A DNA stretch of 64,000 nucleotides. It comes from Apus apus (taxonomy: Eukaryota; Chordata; Aves; Apodiformes; Apodidae). Below, in pieces: positions 21,963-35,078 of this stretch. Positions within the stretch are counted from its first letter, which is position 1, and each line of letters starts with the position of its first letter. The stretch spans positions 2,728,001 to 2,792,000 of the forward strand of contig NC_067301.1 in NCBI RefSeq assembly GCF_020740795.1. The letters are read 5' to 3'. The notes under the pieces are model-generated. The model did not search any database, was not told the origin of the DNA, and was given only the letters and a program-made list of their open reading frames with translations. The position numbers and the translations under genes are program-made.

Positions 21963-24827
21963 TGGGTCAGTTTTGCCAGCAAGTGCAAAGCTGGGGGCTG
22001 GTGTGATGGGGGGGATGAGGGTGCCTTGGAGAAGGAGGGGTTTGTTCCTGCAGGGAGCACAGCAAGACCCTGAGCACCATCACGTTCCCTGCAGCCTGGA
22101 GAGCACCCAGGGCAGGGCTAGGCCTGGTAGGCACCATCCAGGCTGGCCTGGGATGCAATTCCCTGCTCCGTGATGGATGTCCCAGCCCTCTGTGGGTTGG
22201 GCTCAGCCCGAGCTTTGCTGGAACGTCGTCTTTGTTGGTTTAATTCTCTAATAACATATTTCAGAGAGCAACGCAGCCAGACTGGAGCCATAACCCAGAG
22301 CAGCAGCTGGCATGAAAAACTCTACTGTATTTCTGACACTGGGGTCTTTTATAGCCAGGGCACAAGGGTTTCAGCACCAGTGCAATTGCAACTGAGTATT
22401 AAATAACCCAATTAGTGCAATTCACAGTTATCGACCAGGCTGTTTTTCTTTCCAACATTCCCCAAGGACAAGAAAATGTCCTGTGTGAATCTGAAAAGCT
22501 TCAGAAAGAGGAGGTGTCCAGCAGCAGGATGCTGCACTGCCCAACATATGGATCTCCTGAGCTGATCTGGGGCTGGGCAGAGGTAACATTGGGTTGTTTG
22601 GGGTTTTTTTTGGCAGCTAATTTAAAACAGGCTGGAGAGCCCTAATCCACCTTCTAAGAGGGGCACTTGGGTGGCAACAGTTGGCAGTTGTTGGGCTCCT
22701 GCTTCCAACCAGCCAGGCTGAGAGATGAGAAGCCAGGAGGCCTGAACTGGGACAGGTTTGCCCTGCAAAAGTCTGCACAAGCCTCCAAAGACAGGTGTTT
22801 ATTCTGCATTTCCACCTGGTTTGTGGAAACGAGCAGAAGAAACCTCTGAAAGAGCCTCTGAAGTCCTGAGATGGGAAAGCACAATTCTATCTAAACAGTT
22901 TCTCCAGTTTAGTCTGTAAATCCAGGTGTTTCTGGCCCTGCTCTTGCAGGCTCTAGTCCCTGTGCTGCCATCCTCAGTTTGGGGGTGTTACCCAGTTTCA
23001 GCCACACTAAAACTCTGTTTGCCCAAGCTCGTTCCACTAGTTTCTTCTAGATTTGCCCAGAAAAAAAAAAAGGGGGGGGAAAAATTCCTCACATTTCTTC
23101 TCTCTGCCCTGGCTACTCAGATTCACAAACCAGGACATGGTCCTGCAAACACATCCTCCAAACTCACTGTTAAGCTCGTGCTGCCAGCGACCTTCAAGGT
23201 TGGCTCTCCAGGAACAAAGATTATTAAATGTGAATTTTATCTCCATTTCTGTCTTTCATTTTGTTTTCTCCACCTGCAGTCCCTTGCTCTGCCAAGCCAG
23301 AGAGGGGAACACCCCAGCTGCAGGGATGCTGCATTTCAAGAGTTAAAAAACGACAGTAAAATAAAAATAATCATAACTGCCTTTTAAATAAACCTCAGTG
23401 TTACTGATCCTGTTGTTTATGACTCTCAGTTCCAGCCCATTTCACTGACCAAAGCCAAGTGAAATCAGGGTTTGATGCCTGAAAAGAAAGGGAAAGCCAG
23501 AGGGCTCAGATGAAAGGGGAAGCAGAGCAATAAACAACCCCTGATTGCAAGGGAGAGGTTGTGTGTTTGCTTAGAAAGCATCAGTGGCTCCCAGGTTGTT
23601 TCCAGTCAGGAGAGGAACCAGCACATTCGGAATAATTCAAGGAATGGGGACACTGAGGCACTCAAAGGCCTCAGCAGAGGTGCCACAGGAAGGCAGAGGC
23701 CCAGGTAGGACCATGAAACGTGGCTCAGGTCTTTGATTGTCCTCCTGACCAGCACGTTCCTTGTGGTCTGTGAACGGGTGGGGGTGGGAGCTGGTTTGAG
23801 CTCAGCATCATGTCACCATGGTTACCAGGTCTCCCTGGGACCCCTGGCTCGTGTCATGCTGGTGGAGCAGCAGACTGAGCCTGGCTCTGAGGGATGATGT
23901 ATCCTTGTCACCTTGCCTCTGCTCCCCTCTGAGATGATTCCTTTTTAGCAGAGATACTGTGAGGACAGGTCAAGCTTGGGAAGTCCCCAGGTAACAGGAG
24001 CCCTGTTTTGTAGCTGAGCTAAATGGAAGAGGCTCCCAGGGTTCACAGAAGAACTGTCCCAGCTCTTCTAATCCTCTTTGCAAGGACAGGACCTTCTAGC
24101 TTGGGACTTGTGTAGCAGTGTCTCTCAACCTCTCTTCTCTCCTTGTCTCTGAATAACCCTGCTCCCAGCTGCTCCTACCTCAGCTCCTACAATTTCCCCC
24201 CCATCAAGGAACCTGCAGCCACTTCCAACCTGCTCCTGTGTCTGCTCTTTCCCTTGGGGTTCTTCAAAGCTTCCACTTCCCACGCCGTGAAGGAATCCCT
24301 GGTCAACACGGACCCGAGCCTGAATGTGGAAGGGGAATGCAGTGGGAGGAAAGGAAACCAGGGCCTTTGATCTCTTGCTTCATCTGGAAGGCATTGAGAG
24401 CCAAATGCCTCTGAATAAACAGGCTGGGAGAGGCAGGGAGTGAACAGCTCCCCAAAGATGGGGTGGGGTGCCCTGCACCAGTGGTGTCAGGGCAGGGATG
24501 GGTTCCTCAGTGTTCCCCTGCTGCTGCAAGCTCTGGTTGCCACGTGCCCTGGCCCAGGCTGAGCTCTGCACGTGCCAAGGACTTGCTGTCAGTCCAGCCT
24601 GACCCTGCAGGGCTCACTGGTCTGTCTCCACCCTGCTGGTGTTTGGTGTTACCTGTGGAGCTCGTTTGGAACCAGTGACTGGTGATCAGGTCCCCAGCTG
24701 GGAGACACTGGCTTCACTGGGGCATTGCCCACTTCTACAGGCTCTTGTCCTTCACCCCATGGCTCTGGCTCTTTTGTGGATGTGCCCTGCCCTTTCCCAA
24801 GAGCTGCTGCTGGGGCACTGTCATGAC

Positions 24828-24906
24828 TTCCTCTTGTCACAGCTGGAATGAAAATCAAGCTGCATTGAAATGAGTTCCTCTTATCACAGCTGGAATAAAA
24901 ATCAAG
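24828..24906. repeat. Imperfect direct duplication, 47-bp period
   Basis: A 32-base segment at 24828-24859 beginning ttcctcttgtcacagctgg recurs at 24875-24906 as ttcctcttatcacagctgg with only a few differences. It looks like a local duplication of about 47 bp. Confidence 0.8.
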
Positions 24907-26425
24907 GTCATTTTACCCCTTCAAATCCCTCCTTTTCATCTCAAAACAGGCATCTCTCTCTTCTCCAGTGACCCCAGCTCCCAGGACAGCTGGGACAGGC
25001 CATCCCTGCCTAGTGGCTGATCCCACCCTGCTGCAATATTGATGTCTTTCTCGCTGCCTCTCGCTCTCGGGGACCCTGCAGCCTCCTGGTCACTGCATTT
25101 CATTTGTCTCAGGTTTTAGAATTTATTTCAGTGACTCCAGCCCTAATGTCTGAGACTGGCTGAAAATAGTAACTCAGTCTGATCTTATCTGCAGCTATTA
25201 GAGACTTCAATTATTTCCTCCTGGGACTATCTGTTACTCCCACGAAATTAGATCTTGGTTATTGTTTTCTTACCCCTCTCCCTGTCCTCATAAACCTTCC
25301 AGCCATGGGCTTTGCTTTGATGAAGCTTTTCATGAGCCAGATTGGACTTGCACAAAGTGTAAGATAATCAGGCACTTCCCTAAGTCCAGCCATGCCTGGA
25401 TCCCAAAAGCCTTTGATAGTTTTGCTTCACAATGCCCTGAGAAGAGGTGACATTGTTGTCAATTTACTGAGGGAGAAACTGAGGCACGGGGTAGTTACCA
25501 GTTTAATTTAAACAACTGTTTCCACTGGGAACTGTAGGAATAATGGATGTGCAGCACATTAAGGACTCAAGGCACTGGAGAGGATGGCAGGACTACCTGT
25601 GGCTGCAGACTAACCAGGTGGGGGGCTCCAGGAGTCCTGACTGCAATGAATTAGTCAGTTCTTGCTTTGTAAAGGAAGATGGAGCAGCCTTGCAGGCTGC
25701 AGTAGCTGGTGCTCAGCACCAATTGGTGCTCAGCACCCATATCTCACTGCTCCAGCTCTCAGAAGCAGATGCTACTTTGCACTTCCAGGGGAGAGAGGGC
25801 TCCAGGAGTGTCAGAAATCTTCCAGCCCCTGGTTAAGGAGCTAACCTGACTCATCTGGAGGTGTGGAGAGCAGGCTGTCCTCTCCCTTCACCATCCATCA
25901 GCACCCTGAAAACCCTCTGCAGAACAGTGGGCTAGGAGACGAGGCAGAGAAGAGAGAGAAAACCTCACCAAACCATCTTACCTGCCAGGAGGGCCTGTGA
26001 AACCAGGGAGCAGGTAAAGAAAGCCAGGACAGCTCTAACTTTTCTCATTTCTTGTGCACAGCACTTCATGTTGGGGAAAATCCCTGCATGGCTGAAGGTT
26101 CCCCTGGTGTTCCTGGCAGCCAGACCCAGTGAGGTTTGTTTTTAGGAAGGGACACAGAGCAGCACTCCCAGAGAAACCAGTTGCTGGGGGCTAGCTGCAC
26201 ACTGGGGCAGACAGCTGGGAAAATGGCACCAGCAGGGGTGCAGTGGGTAAATATTGAAGGGACTCCAAAAGGTACCAAAGTTAGTCTGGGTGAGCTCCTG
26301 GCCTCCTTGGCCTCAGCAGAGCCACAGATTCAGGCTGGAAGGAGCTCAGCACAGCACATTTCTCAGGGTGGTTTTCCAGCTCTGCTTTTAGAGAGGTCCA
26401 GGCATGGAAAGAAGGATAAATAGAT

Positions 26426-26499
26426 CAGACAAGATCAGATCAGAAAGATTAGACCCCCAACTCCAGACAAGATCAGATCAGAAAGATTAGACCCCCAGT
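26426..26499. repeat. Tandem duplication, 38-bp unit, two copies
   Basis: The segment starting cagacaagatcagatcag at 26426 is repeated at 26464 with near identity through the agaaagattagaccccca section. It is rich in the GATC-containing word agatcag. Two copies only, so a recent slippage or unequal exchange event is likely. Confidence 0.85.
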
Positions 26500-28707
26500 T
26501 CTTAGCACCTCAATGGCTGGGATGTTTGCAGTCAAGATCTACTATCTCTGGCTTGAGTCCTTCCCTAAAGTAAATACATAAAGTAAATATTTGCAGCTCT
26601 TGTGACTAGGATCTGTTCTGCATAAATGTTTTTGCAGTGTCTTGTGCTATGATTCTTCAAAGCCAACCAGAGCCATTTGGCACGACCCCAAACCAATTGA
26701 TCACTGGCAGCAACAACAACCTTTTCCTTTCTTTAAAAGAGACAGTGGTGATAATTTTCCAGCCCCCTCCGTGGCTTACGTGTGGTTCACTTCACACCAG
26801 AGGCTCCTCGTGTGGAACTTCCCCACTTGTCCAGCACTTCAGATTGCAACCCTGCCCATCAGCCTCCTGCCTGGAGAACAACCAGGGGCTGTCCCAGGAC
26901 TCACGTGCCCTGGATCTTGGCTGTCAAGCAAAGCAGGGAATGACAGGCAGCCCCAGAACTGGGGCTTGTTGCCTGAAATGACAAGAGGTCCTTTAGCCTC
27001 TTTGTTTCTTTAGCCATCATTCCCTTGGCATCTCCAGGAATTGGGGCCAGGGGGGGGAACCATCAGCTCGTGGGCAGCACGGGGTGGATTTGTGGGCTTG
27101 TGGCTTTTTGGGTTTTCATCACAAGATGAATCAGTGTCTAGATTTTTCCACATGTTTTATTTATTATTTCCCCTCCCCCATGTTTTCATTGAAGCTGATA
27201 ACGTGAAAAGCCAAACATACAAAGAGGAGAGGATGTGGAAAGTGTGGCTGAGGTTGGGGTTTCGTGAAATGTTTGTGACCTGGGTATAAAAGTGGGCTGT
27301 GACAGCCTGACAACAGTGCAGGGCCAGGGCCAGGGCTGTCCCACCCCATGCCCACTAAGGCATAAATAAATATTCCTGCATGGACACAAAGCCTGGCTGA
27401 TCTGAGCTCCTAGACAGGGCTAGGACCATGTTGGGACCTGGCTGTGGAAGCCCACCATGGCTCAGCTTTGCCTGCTGTGCTCTGGAGCTCCAGGGACAGG
27501 GCCTGGTTCTCAGGCTGCTCCCTGGAAGTTCTGCTGCACTCAGAGGGGAATGTTTTCATTACAGATAATGAGGAATTCATTCCCTATCCCAGAAAAGACT
27601 CACGTGAGAAGCTCCTGGATTTGATCAGTGTGATGGTGCTTCTGACTGGGTTTCGTTTCTACACCTTCTTTAATCAACCCAAAAGCTCAAGAAGGAGTCA
27701 CACATAGACCTTTTTTTGGAACTGAATTCTCCTTTGGCTATTTTGGGGGAGGCTTTTCCCTTCAGAAAAACTAAATTTGACAAATCAATTGTGTTTTCAG
27801 CTGATGAAACCACAGCAAAACTTGCTGGGAAGGGAGGGCAGAGGATGGGGACTGGGGGCTTTGCTTTCTTCTGCCTTGGTCCATTAAAAAAATGTCCACT
27901 TCATGGAAAAGCTATTTCTCTTCCACCTGCCAACACCAGACTCCCCAACAGCAACAAAGCCCTTTGATGTAAAAATCCTTGGCCAGTTTAACCACAAACA
28001 TACACAGACAACACAAAGTCAGCCAAAGATTCTGGCCAATCCTCGCTGCATCTTTTTTTCCACAACAGACACAGTGAGTTATCTTTCCATAACCCCAAGT
28101 TATTGTAGCTCCCAAATGGTGCCTAAACTTCACTATCAGACTGACTGTCATTTGGAATGAATTTGCTGCCCCCATTTCTGGGGAGGCTCTGTGGGCTTCT
28201 ACAAAGGTTTGCCTTTAAAATCTGGGGGGGCATTATCAATCAGTCACGACATGGAATAAAATCCTGGCTCCAGCCTCAGAAACTCCTCCAGAATTCCACT
28301 TCTGATTTGGAAAACTGTTCTTCCCCCCCCAGATCATCCATTTGAGTCTGTGTTAAACAGCAGATGCTTGTTGGAGAACATCACTAGGTGTTAGTCATAA
28401 ACGAGGTTTGTCTTTGGATGCTGCTTAGGTTCCTCCTTGGATTTTGAGTTGGGTTTTCCCTCCAGGACCACATCCCATCCCGAGCTTTTGAAGGCACCGA
28501 GTGACATCTAGTGAGTGAATCGTATAGGGCAAGTGAACAGGAAAACGATAGAGAGTTCCCAACCTATTACCTTGCCTCAAAGACAAATCCGAAAGTTATT
28601 TGGAATTATTAATGGGGGGGGGAAGAAAGGGAAGAAAAGTCGTGTTTAAAATCTTTGTAGCAAAGATGCAAAAAAAGAAGTGAGTTCCTTGTGTGTGTGT
28701 GAAGGGT

Positions 28708-28795
28708 TTTAATATGGATGAAGATGGACTTTAATATGGATGAAGATGGATTTTAATATGGATGAAGATGGATTTTAATATGGATGAAGATGGGT
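28708..28795. repeat. 22-bp minisatellite, four copies
   Basis: Four head-to-tail copies of a 22-base unit that starts tttaatatggatgaagatgg begin at 28708, 28730, 28752 and 28774. They differ only in the last two bases of the unit. The array lies between G/T-rich DNA and an A-rich run. Confidence 0.92.
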
Positions 28796-30245
28796 TTTAA
28801 AAAAATGGGAATACATGTTGTCAGGGAGAAGAGATGGGAAATACCCACGTGGGAATGTCCTCAGCTGGAGCTCATTTTCTGCTTCCCAGCTGCTTCCCTG
28901 AGACCAGTAACAAGGTGAGGACCAACTGGTCCCTATAAAAGCAGCAAGAAGAGGCTGTGGTTGGTGTGGAGTGTTTGGGTTGTGATAATGGGCACCATCC
29001 TGTGGCACTCCTGCCAGGTAAGTGGTTTTTATATGGAATTTTCCTGGAAAAAAGGGAAGGTAGATGGGCTGAAGGGCTTGTTGTGGCTCCTCTAACAACT
29101 GCTGGGCTGTTGCAAGAGAGGGTGGGCTTGGGTTTAGAGGAAAGATCATGTCTTGCTTGGCTGGTGTGGAGGCAGCCTTTGGTGTCTCTGGATTTTTCTC
29201 CAATCTATTAATTCTATTTGTGGGCAACTTCCTTGTTCCTGGCAGGAATCTTTAGATCTGCTTTGCTTGATGACCTGAGCAGCCTGGTTTGAATTAGCTC
29301 CCTTGACCTGGATTACTTACAAATTTTCTCCTTCTCCTGTTCCCTTCAGTAGCAATTTGATGATTTGTGTTGGAATGGAAACATCTCACACCATGTAGCA
29401 AAATAATTCATCTTAGGTTCAAGGTTTCATGTTTGTGCCTTTATTTACTTTACACTGCTTGGCCTTTGGATACTTTCTGAACTTGCTTTGGTTGGGTGAC
29501 TGACTTTGAAACAAGCTTTGAACAAGGAAAACTTGCTGTGCCCTCGAGACAGTCATTTAAAGGTATCAGGTGGGTAGGTTTTAAGTAGAGCAAAGAATGT
29601 ATAATCCGTGGTGCCTCCCAGCAAATGTGGGTGTGGGGAGAAAAGGGACCAAACCAACAAATCTGCTCCAATCCACTTGCTCCTGGTTTCCTCAGAAACT
29701 CGTAGGAATTAACAGAGACTGATAATGAAAAATTGTTCTTTTACTATGACTGCAGGCATCCAGGAGGGTGGAAAAATACCTCAGGAGGATAGAAATGCCT
29801 GTTGTAAGCTTATTTCCCTCTCACAGCCAAGGAGAACCAGGATGTTTATCAGCAAAAGGAACAACTTGGTTTTGCTCAGAGTCCTTCTGGGTTCAAAGAG
29901 GTTGGTGTGTTGAGCTGAAACCAAAGGTGTTGCTCTGGGCTGCAGCCCAAATTGTGCTTCCCAGGCCTTGGCAGGAGCAGCAAGAACACCCTCATTTTCA
30001 AGGGAAGGGACTTGGTACCTCAGCAGAAAGTTGGTGCTATTTAAACTGCCTGAAGTGTTGAAATGATTGGAACAGCTGTTCTGTTGAAGATATTCTCAGT
30101 TCTTTGTCAGAAAGCTGCTAGCACTTTGAGTTTTTTAATGTAAACCAGGACTGCAGCCAAGGGTGTTTATCTAAGACCAGGATCAATACACTTTGGAGTG
30201 AGAGAAACCTCTTTTCCTGACTGCCTTGCAGCTTAAGCCAGAGAC

Positions 30246-30386
30246 TCACAGGATGGTGAAGGTTGGAAGGGACCTTCAAGATCATCCAGATCCAACCCCC
30301 TGCATGGGCAGGGACACCTCCCACCAGCCCAGGCTGCTCCAAGCCCCATCCAACCTGCCCTTTAACACTGCCAGGGATGGGGCAGC
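30246..30386 (-). mobile_element. CR1 LINE, 3'-end fragment
   Basis: Reverse-complement CR1 3' end: aggttggaagggaccttcaa, gatcatccagatccaacccc, ctgcatgggcagggacacc, then cctttaacactgccagggat. It shares the diagnostic 'cccaccagcccaggctgctc' with the SDF4-intron copies, so it is of the same young subfamily. It is truncated at about 140 bases. Confidence 0.92.
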
Positions 30387-30600
30387 CTGTTGTGCCCCTG
30401 TACTGGTGCCAAAGTAAAATTAGGATGAACAGGCACAAGTATTTATATATATATATAAAAATGTGACCCAGGGCCATTCTTCCCAGGCCACCAGCTCCTG
30501 GTGTGCTGATCAGTCAACCCTCTGTTCCCCTCAGCCAGCAGTGTATAAAATAACCACCCTTGAGGTATTTTCTGACATAGAACAAGCAGTCACCTGTACA
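30387..30600. repeat. Short spacer with (TA)n microsatellite
   Basis: Between the CR1 fragment and the probable B3GALT6 transcript end lies a short (ta)n run at about 30441-30457. Nothing else is recognisable. Confidence 0.5.
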
Positions 30601-33600
30601 GCAAAAGTCTTTTATTAAAAAATCACAGCACACAGATCCTTTGGCCAACACAGGCACACGCAGGAGGACATAAATACATCTACAATGCACTAACACAAGA
30701 GCTTTCATGGCTACAGGCAGCTTCAGGTTTCCAGCAGTTTCTTTCCTGCATAAATGCTGAGCAAACCAACTCTGTGCCACACCCTGCTCCCAAGGGGTCA
30801 TGTTGTGTGGCTGCAAAAATATAAATACATGTGCAATTTCCTTCACTTGTTGAAAAGAGACTCAGCCCAGGACCCCACACCCCCTCGGGTTCATAAAGGC
30901 ACACTTAGTATGTGGCATCCTGCAGCTTCAGAGGGGACAGGCTGAGTTTCCAAGTTGTACTAGACAGGAGCTAAATAGTCTGTGGTAGAAAGTCAGGACT
31001 GGCAGAAGATGTTGGCAGGAAGCAGTTCCAGTTCCAAGGCAGAAGCAAATCTCACACAGGTCTGTGTAGCACCAGACTGGGGTCTTGTAGGCAGCGTGTT
31101 CTGTCTGAAATGCATCACAGGGGAGGTGCTGACAGTTTGCCAGGCCCTCAGCAACACCCCAGTATCTCAGCTGAGCAGAAACTGAGAGGACTTGCAGCTC
31201 CTGATCCCCTCCCCGTGCAGCTGGGCTCTTCATCAGACCTGCAGCTCCAGCTCCTCACCCTCATGGGTGTCAAGAGATGTGAAATATGAAGCTCAATGCT
31301 CAAAACAGAGGCATTTCAAGGACAGAAAAGCTGATGTTTCTCAAAGAGCCTGGCACACAGAAGCTGTGTTTGAGCAAACTTCCCATGAACAAGGCCAGAT
31401 GTTCAGGGCTGTTACAGCAATCATCATTTCTATGATGGATTTGTTCTTTAAAAAAAGTATCTTGAACTGGCTATAGGAATTCTTGGAAGCTTGAGGGTTT
31501 CTTAAGTGGAACTGGTGGTTTATTTGGTATGGAAATGAATGCTATTTATTTTTACACATTGAAGTCACCAAGTCCTGTTGCACATAAAGGTAACTGGAAA
31601 ATAAAACTAACTCTCAAGTTGATGCCATCACCAGCTTTAAGTATTTCAGTGTCAAGTCTTGGATATGATCATGGAAAGGATGTGGCATGAACAGTTCATT
31701 TCTATGTGGATCTATTAGCTCTGGCAGAATGTGAAATGCCAGATATAAAAAAGATGCATTTTTAGAAATCTAAATAATAGCTAAAAGCTCAAAGGTGTTA
31801 CAAACCAACCCAGGGGCAGCCCTGGATGTACACCCACACCAACCTGCAGACCTGACACAGTTGCCTGACATCTAGAAAAGCTGAGCTGATAATTTCCCCC
31901 CCACACTAACAAGAATATTAAAAAATACTGTTTTCACTAAGGCCCACAACAAAAATACAGCTGCTCTAAAGACCAAACCCCACTTATTTCTCAGCAGCAC
32001 TTACACATCCTTCTAAATGCTGGACCTGCTGAAGTTCAGATTCTTCCTCCTGACCTTCAAGACAAACAGGAAACAGGTCAGGAAATATGGAACCTGCTCC
32101 TGAGAAGGTAGGAAAGACAGCTTTGAATTACTACTTTTAAAATATTCAATTAATACATTGTTCAGAATGTGCTTTATATTTTCCTTTAGAAAAAAAATGG
32201 GCAGAAACTTTTCAGTGTTAAAACTGTTGTGACTCTCAAGTGCTTCTGGATCATCCCAAATAACACCACCAGGTCTTGCACGTGCAAATCCTTTCTAGTA
32301 AAATACAACAAAATAATCCTGGGTTAAAAGTTGCTCTGGGTTTTTTTCCACACACCAGGTGGGATGTGTCCCCTCTCCAGGATGATTTGATTTGCTTTTA
32401 CAGTAACAAAAAATAACCTACAGACTTCATTTTTCCCCCCCCCACTTTCATGGACTGCTCCAGTTAAATAGAAATTGAAGTGCTAGAATTGCAGTCAGGG
32501 GATGTCTGTAAGAAAATTAAGAGGACTTAGTAAAGCACACAGATCTATGAGGTCTTCCTTGTTGATTGGTATTGTAATTAGAATTTTTCAACTATTAATT
32601 ATCTGTATATTAGTGTCTTGCATGGGGTGAAGTATCAGATTGAAGCCCAGCATTTCTCTGCCATTAGTTTTGCCAGCAAACAGTAACACTATTTTTTTGG
32701 GGTTCAGGGATGGGGGTTGTGGGCAGAGAGAGTCAACATGAACAATGTAAACTGCTTCCATGGACACAGCTTCTGGCAGGACTGGGTGGACAGAACATCC
32801 TGATGAGCTGGAGGGATGTGCAGCAGACTTTTTGAGCTGCACTTCAGCTGCCAGCACTTGAAACAATGGCTTGTGCACCAAAAAACTCAAGCTCTGCTTG
32901 ATTATGTAGTTCTCACAGATGTTACAGTACCTCCTCAAGCAAGTTTCAAGTGACATTTAGCTTATTTTTCCTATACATAATGCATGTTCAATAATTATCA
33001 ATAAATACATTGCAAGCATTAAAACACATATATGCACACAACACTAGTGAACCCCAAATGGCAAATAGATATTAAAAAAAAATATATATGCTAAAACCAG
33101 TTTCAATGTCCTTTTATCTTGTTAAAATTCCTGTTCTGGAATAGTGTACCTTGCTGAAAAACACACCTGCCTGTCAATATAAGCATGCATTAAATGGACA
33201 TGTGCTAAAATAACTTATTTTTCAGTATCTTAAGTTTGTTTTAGAAGGAAGTAAAAGATTTGTTCAAATTTTCAACACAAAGAATGCTCAGCCTCTGCAG
33301 CAGACTTTTCTTAATCCTCAATTTAATTGAGAGAATAACAAATTCCTTTGGTATCAATTGCTAACTTGCTAATTTAAGAAGCAAAACCATAGATATTGGT
33401 ACCCCCTTTCTTTTTAATTTGCAATTTGTCTCTTCCTGCAGGTGGGAACAGACCCTGAGCTAGGGAGAGGAGGGAATGAAATGATATGAAAGTGCAGTGT
33501 GCAACTAACAGGTAAAAACTGATCACTCAGAATGCCCTGCAGGCACCAGAAGTAGAAACTCTGCTCATCCTGCAGGATCTGTAGCTGACAAAGGTTACTG

Positions 33601-35078
33601 CAAGTCAGTAGCTTTGTACTAGTACTGGGGGGGAAAAAAAACCAAACCCAGTATCTATTAGAGCACCTGCCATTCAAACATGCTTGAATCACAGGCTCAG
33701 CTCGAGGTCTGAGTATCAGTGATGTGGTGGGAATGTGTGTAAATGATCTGTTCTCCAGCCAGGAATGGCCTGTCTGCACTGGCACCTGAAGCTGACAGGC
33801 TCTGTCAGGACTAGAATCACCTGTAGTGTAGACAGGACTAAGGGACACCATCCCAATTACTGACCTATCACTAGAGCAATTCACTCAGACCTCCTGTATA
33901 ATTAGTTTTAGCTCCACTCTGAGGTGCTGCTGGAGGGAAGGAGGGGACCCACAGCAGTCTAGCTTTGAGGGTCCAAATATGACTGCTGGGGAATTTATCC
34001 CCTGAGATTATCCTGAAACAAAATACAAGGTTCTCCTCAAGCAGGAATCTGGGAGATGAGGGAACCTTGCTCCTAATGACTACAGAGTTCACTTCCTTAG
34101 CTGAGGTTCCCACACGAGGGTGAACTCCAAAGAGCTGCTTCCACTGATCTCATCCTGGGCATTTACATTTTACAGCAGTCATCCAAACAGCATCAATCTG
34201 AAGGCTACAGTGTCTGGCCTTGTAACAGTCAGTGAGATTACTCTTGAGAGGGAAAACCTGTCTTCACAGTGTGGAGGATGAGCTAAGAACACCACCCATG
34301 CCTAACAACTGAAGGCCAGCTTTGTAGCAGAACCACTTGTCCCTAGAGTAGTATCTTCTCTACCTGCCAAGTACCAGAACTCAGCCACCTTTGTAAATAC
34401 AGACCCACTCCATAGCTGCCAGGTCACTTATGTACAAGAGGTCTTGAAAACAACAAAAAGCTTACAGGCAAGTTACACAGAAGGTCTAAAGAACTCCATT
34501 CTTGTAAATCTGAGCACTGTCCAAAGAGCAGACTCTGCCCCTCCCCTAGAGGAATGTCTGAGGTAAAACTGTTCCCTTCACTTCACTGCTTGTGTCAATA
34601 ACCAGTCACCTTCTTCCCACTGGCAACAGCAACTGATTTGTGGCCCCTTAAGAACCTTCCAACCTTGTCAAACTGACACGTGCTCCTTGCCAAGGAACAA
34701 ACACCAGAAGCATTCAAGGCCTGTCTTGAATCCTCAGCAAATAAGCCTTAGGGTCTGCTAGAAATCTCCTAGCAGCTTTTCAGCCAAGCCAGCTCCCCCA
34801 GATTTTCTTTACTACCCACATTTAGCAACCTATTATTTGCCCTCAATCCTGTCATACGAGCCTTCCCACGCTTTTTGTCACCTATTCCTCTTTTTTTTAA
34901 ACATCTCTAGATCATGCCACATCAGCAGCTCTTAGGATTTTCAGGGTGTCACTGATTGTGAATCGTGCAAAAAATCTTTTGAGTAATCTTGAAGCCCTAG
35001 TTACTGGGATTCTTCCCCCTCAAGTAACAGTAACCAAGCTCACAGTCCAACATTCCACCTTTTTCCTCCCTCAGCCTT
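30601..35078 (-). other. B3GALT6: Probable long 3' UTR of B3GALT6
   Basis: The 4.5 kb directly after the B3GALT6 stop codon is free of CR1 and AT-richer than the DNA to its left, and it lacks convincing coding frames. Minus-strand AATAAA poly(A) signals (read as tttatt on the plus strand) lie at 31545-31550, 31519-31524 and 30611-30616. The last is the most distal and coincides with the change in sequence character. The assignment is inference; transcript ends could also lie closer to the stop codon. Confidence 0.4.
30611..30616 (-). terminator. Candidate distal poly(A) signal of B3GALT6
   Basis: tttatt on the plus strand is AATAAA on the minus strand. It is followed on the minus strand, within about 30 bases, by a T/G-containing stretch (ctgcttgttctatgtc), which fits a cleavage/polyadenylation site. 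Two more AATAAA words upstream at 31519 and 31545 are alternatives. Confidence 0.35.

Larger units (their letters stand above)
21963..30245. other. Long intergenic stretch, no gene recognised
   Basis: This is 8.3 kb without a supportable gene. Frames up to 153 codons (for example plus 22926-23387 and minus 28775-29227) have no recognisable domain. Distinguishable items are an A11-G8 homopolymer junction (23061-23079), a 47-bp-spaced duplication (24828-24906), a weak MIR-like stretch near 25461-25498 (gagggagaaactgaggcacg), a 38-bp tandem duplication (26426-26499) and a 22-bp minisatellite (28708-28795). Confidence 0.55.

Noticed and set aside
25461-25498. Second MIR-like segment (gagggagaaactgaggcacg)
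   Set aside because: Only about 35 bases resemble the MIR core. That is too short and diverged to list as an element without a library search.
33414-33884. 156-codon minus-strand frame downstream of B3GALT6
   Set aside because: It lies in the presumed 3' UTR, with no signal peptide or domain pattern and no evidence of coding constraint by eye.
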